Shown here one piece after another: positions 6,681-13,931 of a DNA stretch of 17,328 bases. Location of the stretch: the NCBI GenBank assembly GCA_934717675.1, contig CAKUYZ010000033.1, positions 1 to 17,328 of the forward strand, written 5' to 3'. Origin of the DNA: an uncultured Bacteroidales bacterium (GTDB lineage Bacteria; Bacteroidota; Bacteroidia; Bacteroidales; Marinilabiliaceae). The stretch's first letter is position 1. Every line of letters begins with the position of its first letter. The notes beneath the pieces are model-generated. The model worked only from the letters and a program-made list of their open reading frames with translations. It did not search any database and was not told the origin of the DNA. The translations under genes were made by a program, and so were the position numbers.

Positions 6681-7553
6681 ATGCTGAAACTCACCACCCC
6701 TGTAGACATAGAGACTAGCCGAGCTGAAATCTCATTTTCCAAGCCCATGACCATCCTTGGCAGCTGCTTTGCAGACAATATGGGCCAGCGTATGAGCCTG
6801 TGTGGCTTTCCCGTATCGGTGAATCCGCTCGGCACAACTTATAACCCCATATCCATAGCCCAAAGCCTCCGGCGCATTGCCAGCGGACATCCTTTCGTGG
6901 CGGAAGAGTGCGTAAAAATTGGAGCTGGAGATGGGCGGATATGCTCCTTCGCCCACCACACGCGCCACGCCAGGCCTACGGCGGAGGAGTTCCTGGCCAA
7001 CGCCAATGACAGACTTCAAGAGGCCCATGACTTCTGGCTCCGCACAGAGTTGCTCATCGTGACCCTTGGCACGGCATGGTGTTTCCGTCACAACGCCAGC
7101 GGGCAAGTGGTGACAAACTGCCTCAAAAGACCCGACGCGGAGTTCTCGCGCTTCCGCCTCTCCCCCACCCAATGCGCCGAAGCTCTGACTGACATCATGA
7201 CTGTGGCAGACGGGCGCGACGTCATCTTTACCGTGAGTCCCATTCGCCATTTGGCAGACGGGGCTCACGGCAACGCCATAAGCAAGGCGACGCTGATGAT
7301 GGCTGTGGAGGCCACGGTGGAGAGCCACCCCGAAAGGGCCGAATATTTCCCATCGTATGAAATAATGACGGACGAACTGCGCGACTACCGCTTCTATGCC
7401 GACGACATGACCCACCCGTCCGCCTTGGCCGAGGGTTATATCTTTGGCCGATTTATGGACTACGCCCTGCCCGACGTCGAGAGGCCACAGCTCCAGGAAG
7501 GCATGCGCAGAGCCAAGCGAATGGCCCACCGCGACATGGGCGGGCAAGCCTGA
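6681..7553 (+). CDS. GSCFA domain protein
   Basis: The 290-aa product contains the motif that names the family, GSCFA, at residues 27-31 (ILGSCFADNMG). It is followed by NPLGTTYNP, a VTLGTAWCFR strand, TVSPIRHLADG, and a C-terminal YADDMTHPS segment. In SGNH-hydrolase-like proteins the serine of a first block (here GSC) and a distal D-x-x-H (here DDMTHPS) form the active site, so an esterase or acyl-transfer role is plausible but not proven for this family. There is no signal peptide. The length is slightly under what I expect for Bacteroidota homologs. The gene is the last of the plus-strand block and converges on the ABC-F gene. Confidence 0.9.
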   Translation: MLKLTTPVDIETSRAEISFSKPMTILGSCFADNMGQRMSLCGFPVSVNPLGTTYNPISIAQSLRRIASGHPFVAEECVKIGAGDGRICSFAHHTRHARPTAEEFLANANDRLQEAHDFWLRTELLIVTLGTAWCFRHNASGQVVTNCLKRPDAEFSRFRLSPTQCAEALTDIMTVADGRDVIFTVSPIRHLADGAHGNAISKATLMMAVEATVESHPERAEYFPSYEIMTDELRDYRFYADDMTHPSALAEGYIFGRFMDYALPDVERPQLQEGMRRAKRMAHRDMGGQA

Positions 7554-7568
7554 CCAACAAGAAAAAGA

Positions 7569-7607
7569 GAATAGCCTAGCCGACACAACATGTCGGCTAG
7601 GCTATTC
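7569..7607. terminator. Bidirectional terminator between convergent genes
   Basis: The 16-nt arms at 7570-7585 and 7591-7606 are perfectly complementary around a 5-nt CAACA loop, and the G at 7569 pairs with C at 7607. On the minus strand the stem is followed by CTCTTTTTC, a good U-tract for ending the ABC-F operon. On the plus strand it is followed by CCCCTTTA, a weaker tract for the GSCFA gene. Confidence 0.88.
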
Positions 7608-7632
7608 CCCTTTATTACGGCACACTCGCAGA

Positions 7633-9609
7633 TCAGCCCAACGCCTCCAACTGCGCCTGTAGCTCAGCCCACTGGTTCATCAGTGAGTCTAGTCGCGCTG
7701 TGGCATCGGTGTGGAGGGCGGCCAGTTTTGTGGCCTGCTCATTGCCCGTGCAGCTCTCCAGCTGCTTCTCCAGGTCGGCAATCTCGGCCTCGGCCTTGGC
7801 TATGTCCGCCTCCGCCGTCTTGATGGCCTTTGTCACCCTGCTCACCTTGCGGTCATACTCTTTTTTCTCCTCATAAGACATCTGCTGCTTGGCGGGGCCT
7901 TTCCCCACAGCCTTGGGCTCAACTGTTTTGGTTTGCGCCACGGCGGGCTGCTTGGCGGCCTTGGCCGCAGTGGCTTTCTCGGCCTCAAGCTCTCGGAGCG
8001 ACTCCAGCTTGCGGTCGCGGAGGAAGTCGTATATGCCGCCGAGGTGAAGCTTCATCTTGCCCCCGCGGAACTCATAGGTCTTGGTCACCAGGCCGTCTAG
8101 GAACTCGCGGTCGTGCGAGACCACGATGGCCGTGCCGTCAAAGTCCTTGATGGCCTGTTTGAGAATCTCCTTGGAGCGTATGTCCAGGTGGTTGGTAGGC
8201 TCATCGAGAATGAGGAGGTTGACAGGCTCTAGCAGCAGGCGAATCATGGCGAGCCTGGTGCGCTCACCGCCCGACAGCACTCCCACTTTCTTGTCAATGT
8301 CCTCACCGCTGAACATGAAAGCGCCCAAGATGTCGCGAATCTTGAGGCGTATGTCTCCCACGGCCACACGGTCTACGGTGTCGAACACCGTATCGTCTGG
8401 GTTGAGCATATCTGCTTGGTTTTGGGCAAAATATCCAATCTTGACCCCATGGCCAAGCACAATCTCGCCCTGATGATCCAACTCCCGCATAATCATGCGC
8501 GCCATAGTGGTCTTGCCCTCGCCATTCCTGCCCACGAAAGCCACCTTCTCGCCGCGCTCAATCTCGAAGTCCACATCGTTGATGACCACATGGTCTCCAA
8601 AGGCCTTGGTGACGTGTTTGCCCCGCACGGCAATTACTCCGGAGTGAGGAGCGGGCGGAAACTTAATGTTGAGCGCGCTCTTGTCAAAGTCGTCCACCTG
8701 GATGCGCTCAATCTTCTCCAACTGCTTGATGCGGCTCTGGACTTGTACGGATTTTGTGGCCTTGTAGCGGAACCGCTCGATGAACTTCTCGGTGTCCTCA
8801 ATCATCTTTTGCTGATTGCGGTAGGCGTTCATCTGCTGTTCAAAACGCTCTTGGCGTAAGACAAGGTATTTAGAGTAGTTGGCCTTGTAGTCATATATCT
8901 TGCCCAAGACAATCTCTATGGTCCTGGTGGTCACATTGTCAAGAAAGGCGCGGTCATGCGAAATCACGACCACCGCTCCCGAATAGTCTTTCAAGAAATC
9001 CTCCAGCCACTGTATGGACTCGATGTCGAGGTGGTTGGTGGGCTCGTCCAGCAAGATTATGTCTGGGTGCGACAGCAGGATTTTGGCCAACTCAATGCGC
9101 ATGCGCCATCCTCCAGAGAACTCCTTGGTCGGCCTCTCGAAGTCCGACCTCTCGAAGCCCAGACCCTTGAGCGTTGTCTCAATCTCCGCCTTATAGTTGT
9201 CCCCACCCATCATGGCGAGCCTCTCAGTCTTTTCAGAAAGCTCATTGAGGAACTCCATATATGAGTCGGACTCATAGTCCGTCCGGACGGCAAGCTCCTG
9301 GTTCATCTCCGCCACCCTGTCTTGCAGGGCTTTGAGCTCCTTGAGCGCAGTCTCGGCCTCGGCGAAGACGGTCTTGTCGTCACCATATGTCATATGTTGT
9401 GGCAGATAGCCTATGGTGTAGTCTTTTGGAATGGTGACGTTGCCCTCCGTTGGCGGCTGGATGCCGCAGATGACTTTGAGCATTGTGGACTTGCCTGCGC
9501 CGTTTTTGCCCGTGAGACCAATCCGGTCTTTGTCTCCCACATTAAACGTGATGCCATCGAACAGCTTGAAGCCGCCAAAAGCCACCGAGAGGTTGTTTAT
9601 CGCAATCAC
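7633..9609 (-). CDS. ABC-F family ATPase (ribosome-associated, YdiF/YheS-like)
   Basis: ABC-F proteins are soluble twin-ATPase factors that act on the ribosome near the E site, without a membrane partner. The 658-aa protein has Walker A GKNGAGKST (34-42), signature FSGGWRMRI (164-172), Walker B IILLDEPTNHLD (184-195) and switch H218. The second half has GRNGEGKTT (360-368), LSGGERTRL (445-453) and LLILDEPTNHLD (465-476). The linker between the domains (about 235-320) is the charged two-helix P-site-tRNA interaction region. A K/E-rich C-terminal coiled coil occupies about 575-655. The start is GTG (9609-9607): no ATG lies upstream before the previous gene's stop, and the first residues MIAINNLSVAFGG are the expected strand. 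It is last in a three-gene minus-strand operon. Nothing indicates a specific antibiotic-resistance subtype. Confidence 0.95.
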   Translation of the reverse strand: MIAINNLSVAFGGFKLFDGITFNVGDKDRIGLTGKNGAGKSTMLKVICGIQPPTEGNVTIPKDYTIGYLPQHMTYGDDKTVFAEAETALKELKALQDRVAEMNQELAVRTDYESDSYMEFLNELSEKTERLAMMGGDNYKAEIETTLKGLGFERSDFERPTKEFSGGWRMRIELAKILLSHPDIILLDEPTNHLDIESIQWLEDFLKDYSGAVVVISHDRAFLDNVTTRTIEIVLGKIYDYKANYSKYLVLRQERFEQQMNAYRNQQKMIEDTEKFIERFRYKATKSVQVQSRIKQLEKIERIQVDDFDKSALNIKFPPAPHSGVIAVRGKHVTKAFGDHVVINDVDFEIERGEKVAFVGRNGEGKTTMARMIMRELDHQGEIVLGHGVKIGYFAQNQADMLNPDDTVFDTVDRVAVGDIRLKIRDILGAFMFSGEDIDKKVGVLSGGERTRLAMIRLLLEPVNLLILDEPTNHLDIRSKEILKQAIKDFDGTAIVVSHDREFLDGLVTKTYEFRGGKMKLHLGGIYDFLRDRKLESLRELEAEKATAAKAAKQPAVAQTKTVEPKAVGKGPAKQQMSYEEKKEYDRKVSRVTKAIKTAEADIAKAEAEIADLEKQLESCTGNEQATKLAALHTDATARLDSLMNQWAELQAQLEALG

Positions 9610-9633
9610 TTTATTGTTGTCTTTGCTTGTTTT

Positions 9634-11952
9634 CTATTGTGCTACATTGGCCACCTCAACAGCCCCGCCAGGGCGGAACGTTATGGTCTTGAGGCCCACG
9701 TTGACCGCCCCGCCCCAATTGGTGAGGCTGCGGAAGCGGAAGTTTGACTGAAGCGCATGGGGGCGGAAAGCGTTGACGTTCCTGACAAAGCCGGGCCCCA
9801 TCATAACCCTGGCGCCAACAAACTTCATGGCTATGTCATAGCCCCAAAGGCCATATTCGGAGAAGCCGGACATAGGTTTGAGCCGCTGGAAATATGGCGT
9901 GAAAGCTATTGGCTCAGTAAAATACCGACGCCTGTACTTATTGAGCTGCCAAGCCGTCTGCGGGTCGGCTTCGTCTACGGCGAACGTGGTGAAAATCTTG
10001 GTGTTGAGCCTATGGAACACGTCAATCTCTATGGTCTGGAACGTAAGCCATTCGCTCGTGGCCCACAGCTCCACGCTGGCTGCCGGCTTCTGCGCGACCA
10101 CGCCCGCCAAAGACGTGAGGACGCCGTTGACCCGCGCCTCGTTGTTTGTGGGGATGACCACGACGTTTGGCACGTCTTCCCTCAGGCACGCCAGGAATCC
10201 CGCGGGCGACGAGGTGTTATAGTCATGCTCCACCACAGATATTCCCGCCTCGGCGCACAGCCTCCTCAGCATCGACGCGCGAAAAGCATCCGCCTTGGCC
10301 CTGGTCTTGGACTTTATCATGATCACGTGTCGACCCACGAGGCGGCGCGCCATCTGGGTGAGGATCTCCTTGCCTGTGATGGAGTCTATGACGCTGGCCT
10401 GGAAGATATACGGATTGTCCAATATGGTGCTGTCGCACTGCGCGAAAGGCAACACCACAGGCACTCGCATATCATTGGCATAGGCCATGACGTCGGCCAT
10501 CTCATCACGATGGGCAGGACCTATGATAAGGTCGGGCTTCGTGGCGCAGACGTTCAACTGGTTGATGGCTTGCAGGCGGTTGTTTGTGTCAAAAACCTTG
10601 AGGTTGATGTTGGCCCCAGCCTCCGCAAGGCTGTCAAGCGCCATCCGCACACCCTCATAGAACTCCACGTAGCGGCGGCTCTTGAAGGCGTAGGATTGCT
10701 TATTGGTGTCCACCCCGCTCTCCCTCAGCTCCTTCATCTCGCCATAGGCGTTGAACGGCAGCATGAGGAACACGTTTACCGTCGGGCGGCCCGACGCCAC
10801 ATAGTCATAGTCTTGTCCCCACTGTCCCGTGGAGCGGCTGTCACCAATGTAGGCGGTGTCCGCAGTGGCTGGCCGTGCGTCCGCCGCCTCGACCAAGCGC
10901 GGGATTCGGATGGTCATTCCTCGCTGAAGGGTCTCGGCCGTCAGCCCGTCATTGGCGGCAATGATGTCATCCACGCTCACGCCCTCGGCCTGCGCAATGC
11001 TGAACAAAGTCTCACGCCGACCGACCTCATATGTGTCATATTCCAGCTTGTGCTGCTTCTCTTTGGGCACGGCAATGACCTCGCCAACCCTCAGAGCGTC
11101 CCACCTGACACCATTGTTGACGGCCATAATCTTGTCTTGCAAGACGTTATATTTGACGCACAACGAATAGAGCGTCTCGCCGCGGGCCACACGGTGGTAG
11201 TAAAAAGCGTCGTCTTCTTGCGGAATTCGCGACTGCGGGATTCTCACCGCGGTGCCCACTGGGAGTTGCGCCGGATTGAGGGCGACGTTGGCGTCTATGA
11301 TCTGCTGCACCTTGACGCCGTAGCGCGCGCCAATGGAGTAGAGCGTCTCGCCGTCGGCAATGACGTGGAGCACATAGGCGTCTCGCACGTCAGATGGCAC
11401 CTTGACCACGTCTCCAGCCTTGAGGCCCGACATGACGGACGGGTTGAGGGCCAAGAACTGCGCCACTGTGAGGCCATGCCCCTGCGCGATGCTATATGTC
11501 GTCTCACCTTTCTCCACAACATAGTCCACCAGGTGCTTCGCCTCAGCCTGCGGCTGCGCCGCCGCCGATATTTTCAGCACCTGCCCCTCCTTCACGCCAG
11601 CCGAGGCCGACGGGTTGAGCTCCAGAAGCCGCGCCACGCTGATGCCATGCGACTTGGCAATGCTATATGCTGTGTCTCCCTTGCGCACGGCGTAGGCGGC
11701 GGGCTGCGACTGCTTGATGGGGATGCGCACCACCACACCCTCCACCAAGCCGGTGTTTTTCAAGTTCGGATTGGCCGAGAGAATGTCTTCTTGCGTCACG
11801 CCGTTCTCCACGCTCAGGCGGTAGAAGCCCTCGCCCTTGGCCACCGTGTGTAGCTTGTAGCTCTTGCCGCCCTCTGTCACAACCTGCTGCGCCAAAGACG
11901 GCGCGGCCGACAATGCCGCCGCGATGGCCAGCATGGCGAGTCTGAATCTCAT
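9634..11952 (-). CDS. Secreted protein with six LysM repeats and a PBP1-type ligand-binding domain
   Basis: The 772-aa product starts with a signal peptide (MRFRLAMLAI...AAPSLA, probable cleavage after residue 21). Six LysM units follow at about 32-78, 86-129, 143-186, 193-238, 250-296 and 306-351, each with a Y.V..G[ED]T.YSI start and a G..[IV].[IV]P end; the first is more divergent. LysM binds N-acetylglucosamine-containing glycans, so the N-terminal half should hold the protein to peptidoglycan. Residues about 390-740 resemble the type I periplasmic-binding fold used for amino acids and amides (VNVFLMLPF, FYEGVRMALDSL, DLIIGPAHRDEMADV, VPVVLPFAQ). No transporter is nearby, so it may be a structural or sensory module. 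It lies 23 bp after the HAD gene and 24 bp before the ABC-F gene. Confidence 0.9.
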   Translation of the reverse strand: MRFRLAMLAIAAALSAAPSLAQQVVTEGGKSYKLHTVAKGEGFYRLSVENGVTQEDILSANPNLKNTGLVEGVVVRIPIKQSQPAAYAVRKGDTAYSIAKSHGISVARLLELNPSASAGVKEGQVLKISAAAQPQAEAKHLVDYVVEKGETTYSIAQGHGLTVAQFLALNPSVMSGLKAGDVVKVPSDVRDAYVLHVIADGETLYSIGARYGVKVQQIIDANVALNPAQLPVGTAVRIPQSRIPQEDDAFYYHRVARGETLYSLCVKYNVLQDKIMAVNNGVRWDALRVGEVIAVPKEKQHKLEYDTYEVGRRETLFSIAQAEGVSVDDIIAANDGLTAETLQRGMTIRIPRLVEAADARPATADTAYIGDSRSTGQWGQDYDYVASGRPTVNVFLMLPFNAYGEMKELRESGVDTNKQSYAFKSRRYVEFYEGVRMALDSLAEAGANINLKVFDTNNRLQAINQLNVCATKPDLIIGPAHRDEMADVMAYANDMRVPVVLPFAQCDSTILDNPYIFQASVIDSITGKEILTQMARRLVGRHVIMIKSKTRAKADAFRASMLRRLCAEAGISVVEHDYNTSSPAGFLACLREDVPNVVVIPTNNEARVNGVLTSLAGVVAQKPAASVELWATSEWLTFQTIEIDVFHRLNTKIFTTFAVDEADPQTAWQLNKYRRRYFTEPIAFTPYFQRLKPMSGFSEYGLWGYDIAMKFVGARVMMGPGFVRNVNAFRPHALQSNFRFRSLTNWGGAVNVGLKTITFRPGGAVEVANVAQ

Positions 11953-11975
11953 GTCTTTCTGAAAAAATATTTATC

Positions 11976-12782
11976 CTATCTTGATGCCAAAAGTTTATTC
12001 ACGGCCCATAAGATGCCATCGTCATCCACTGACGGGCACACCATGTCGGCCTGCTCCTTGACGCTGTCCGCGGCATTGCCCATGGCCACGCCCACACCGG
12101 CGAATTGGAGCATCTCGACGTCGTTGCCGCCATCGCCAAAAGCCATTATCTCACTCGGCTCAGCCCCTATAATCTCACAGACCCGCCTCATGCCCCTCAC
12201 CTTGCTCTGCCCGAGTGGCACAATGTCTGTGAAAAGCGGGCTCCAACGGGCTGACTGGCAGCGGGGCAAGGCTGCCATGACCGCCGGCTCTTCCGCTACG
12301 CCAAAGAAAGAGATCATCTGAAAGACGTCTGCGCCCTCAAAAGCCCTCAGGTCGGCCACTTGTGGCCTATTGGTGAAGTTGAGTTGCGTGAAAATCTGCT
12401 CCGTCTTGTCGTTGTCGTAATTCATCACCAGCCTGTCTTTCAGCACAAAGCACACGGCAAAAGGCTTCACGCCACAAGCCAATGACCGCCCCCGCTCCGG
12501 ATAGACCATATCAAGCGCGGACAAGACGTCGGACTTGGCAATTGGGTTGGAGTCTATGAGCTTGCCGTCCATATACGTCATGCCGCCATTGACCGTGACG
12601 TAGCCGTCGAAAACGAGATCTCCCAGATTGTCAATGTTGACCAGGTGTCGGCCAGAGGAGATGAAGCACTTGACACCGCGGCTTCGCAACTCACCAATGG
12701 CCCGTCGGGTGCTGTCTGGCACCGTGTGCGTATTGAAGCTGACGAGCGTGCCGTCAATGTCGAAGAATGCAGCCTTGAACAT
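11976..12782 (-). CDS. HAD-superfamily phosphatase, Cof-type (subfamily IIB)
   Basis: The start is the ATG at 12782-12780; the codon before it is TTG, so a one-residue longer form is possible but unlikely. The 268-aa protein has motif I FFDIDGTLV (nucleophile D8 and acid D10), motif II ISSGRH, a C2-type cap insertion in the middle, and motif IV MAFGDGGNDVEML near the end, followed by VGVAMGNAADSVK. These are hallmarks of Cof/YidA-like phosphatases, which remove phosphate from sugar phosphates, flavin or other small substrates in the cytosol. The substrate cannot be read from sequence. It is first in the minus-strand operon, about 29 bp downstream of a perfect -7 element. Confidence 0.94.
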   Translation of the reverse strand: MFKAAFFDIDGTLVSFNTHTVPDSTRRAIGELRSRGVKCFISSGRHLVNIDNLGDLVFDGYVTVNGGMTYMDGKLIDSNPIAKSDVLSALDMVYPERGRSLACGVKPFAVCFVLKDRLVMNYDNDKTEQIFTQLNFTNRPQVADLRAFEGADVFQMISFFGVAEEPAVMAALPRCQSARWSPLFTDIVPLGQSKVRGMRRVCEIIGAEPSEIMAFGDGGNDVEMLQFAGVGVAMGNAADSVKEQADMVCPSVDDDGILWAVNKLLASR

Positions 12783-12810
12783 CAAACGTTACCTAATTAT
12801 ATAGCGGTGG

Positions 12811-12818
12811 CAAAGTTA
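12811..12818 (-). promoter_or_regulatory. -7 element of the HAD-LysM-ABC-F operon
   Basis: On the minus strand this reads TAACTTTG, an exact match to TAnnTTTG, placing transcription start about 20 nt before the HAD ATG. No exact TTTG is found at the -33 spacing; a TTG lies closer than usual (12833-12831). Confidence 0.6.
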
Positions 12819-12924
12819 CTACATTTCACGCAACATTGGGGGCCGCGCGGGGCAAAGGCCATCTCTGACGCGCTGACGCGTTACGGGCAAGGCCACGGCG
12901 GGAGCCGTTTAGGAGTGTCTTCTT

Positions 12925-12932
12925 TAACTTTG
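12925..12932 (+). promoter_or_regulatory. -7 element for nfnAB
   Basis: TAACTTTG matches TAnnTTTG exactly. Transcription from here would give a leader of roughly 128 nt before nfnA. A second, weaker candidate is GAATTTTG at 12976-12983. Confidence 0.5.
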
Positions 12933-12939
12933 TTATAAA

Positions 12940-13067
12940 CAAGGGTGGGCGTGTGTAAAAAACGGATTTTTTTCGGAATTTTGCAAAGCGTGCGTGAGGA
13001 CGATGACGCACCCCGCCCGCGCCGAAGTCTTTCATTAAACCGAAGACGACAATAAAAACCAAGACTG
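12940..13067 (+). other. Leader region of nfnA, function unknown
   Basis: The gap between the divergent HAD and nfnA genes is 285 bp and has no convincing gene. Downstream of the -7 element it holds a small hairpin, GTGCGT (12991-12996) with ACGCAC (13007-13012), and an A/T-rich stretch with A6 and T7 runs (12957-12973). Upstream, ACGGC/GCCGT (12895-12899/12904-12908) is another short stem. I do not recognise a known riboswitch. Confidence 0.35.
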
Positions 13068-13904
13068 ATGAATTTGATTGTTGCAAAGGAGCATTTCTCT
13101 GAGAACGTCATAATGCTCGAGATCGAGGCGCCCCGCATTGCCAAGGCAAGGAAAGCGGGCCACTTCGTCATAGTCCGCGTAGACAAGAACGGCGAGCGCG
13201 TGCCGCTGACCATTGCAGGCTCAAACCTGGAGAAAGGCACCATAACGCTTGTGGTGCAGCGCATTGGCGTGTCTACGTGGAAGTTGACGAACCTCAACGT
13301 GGGCGACTATATCGAGGACGTTGTAGGCCCTCTCGGCCGCGCCACACAGATTGAGAAACAGCCCGGCACAGTCCTTTGCGCTGGCGGCGGAGTGGGCGTG
13401 GCACCGATGCTCCCCATAATTGAGGCACACCACAATGCGGGCAACCGCGTGGTGGCCGTGTTGGCGGGCAGAACCAAAGAGCTGATAATACTAGAGGACC
13501 AGGTGCGCAAATTTGCCGACGACGTCGTCATCATGACCGACGACGGCTCCTATGGCCAGAAAGGCCTCGTGACCCAAGGCATGGAGGAGGTCATCAACCG
13601 CGAGACGGTGTCTGAGGCCGTGGTGATAGGCCCAGCCATCATGATGAAGTTTGGCGCCCTGACGACAAAGAAATACAACATCCCGACGTGGGTGAGCCTC
13701 AACACCGTGATGGTGGACGGCACCGGCATGTGCGGGGCCTGCCGCGTGACAGTTGGCGGCAAGACGCGCTTTGTGTGCGTAGACGGCCCGGAGTTCAACG
13801 CCCACGAGGTGGACTTCGATGAGATGATGAAGCGCATGGGCGGCTTCAAGGCCGAGGAGCAGGCAGCTTTTGAGGCCTACAAGCAGGCGTGTGGAATGAA
13901 GTAG
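13068..13904 (+). CDS. nfnA: NfnA-type FAD/[2Fe-2S] subunit of NADH-dependent ferredoxin:NADP+ oxidoreductase
   Basis: This is the small subunit of a two-subunit flavoprotein often annotated as a sulfide/dihydroorotate dehydrogenase-like FAD/NAD-binding protein. In characterised Nfn complexes it takes electrons from NADH through FAD and a [2Fe-2S] cluster. The 278-aa sequence has an FAD-binding barrel (about 1-95, with RVPLTIAG at 44-51), a nucleotide-binding half starting at CAGGGVGVAPMLP (104-116), and a C-terminal cluster loop MCGACRV plus a later C: Cys222, Cys225 and Cys237 with D217 nearby. Family [2Fe-2S] sites use three Cys and one Asp, which fits. The partner subunit begins 27 bp downstream. 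A dihydroorotate-dehydrogenase role is less likely because of that partner. Confidence 0.85.
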   Translation: MNLIVAKEHFSENVIMLEIEAPRIAKARKAGHFVIVRVDKNGERVPLTIAGSNLEKGTITLVVQRIGVSTWKLTNLNVGDYIEDVVGPLGRATQIEKQPGTVLCAGGGVGVAPMLPIIEAHHNAGNRVVAVLAGRTKELIILEDQVRKFADDVVIMTDDGSYGQKGLVTQGMEEVINRETVSEAVVIGPAIMMKFGALTTKKYNIPTWVSLNTVMVDGTGMCGACRVTVGGKTRFVCVDGPEFNAHEVDFDEMMKRMGGFKAEEQAAFEAYKQACGMK

Positions 13905-13931
13905 AAACAACCTAACGAGAAGAGAAAAACA

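Noticed and set aside
7569..7607. 16-bp perfect hairpin as an insertion-sequence end or attachment site
   Set aside because: Its position between convergent genes, its 5-nt loop and the adjoining minus-strand T-tract fit a bidirectional terminator; no transposase or target duplication is present.
9757..11853. 698-codon open frame on the plus strand opposite the LysM/PBP gene
   Set aside because: It is an antisense shadow: its His/Arg/Val-rich translation shows no domain, while the minus strand encodes a signal peptide, six LysM repeats and a binding fold. G+C-rich third positions make long antisense frames common.
12783..12785. TTG as start codon of the HAD gene
   Set aside because: An ATG follows directly and the HAD domain begins a few residues later, so the extra residue has no support.
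12867..12880. GACGCG direct repeat as a possible CRISPR or iteron array
   Set aside because: There are only two short copies with no regular spacers or further units.
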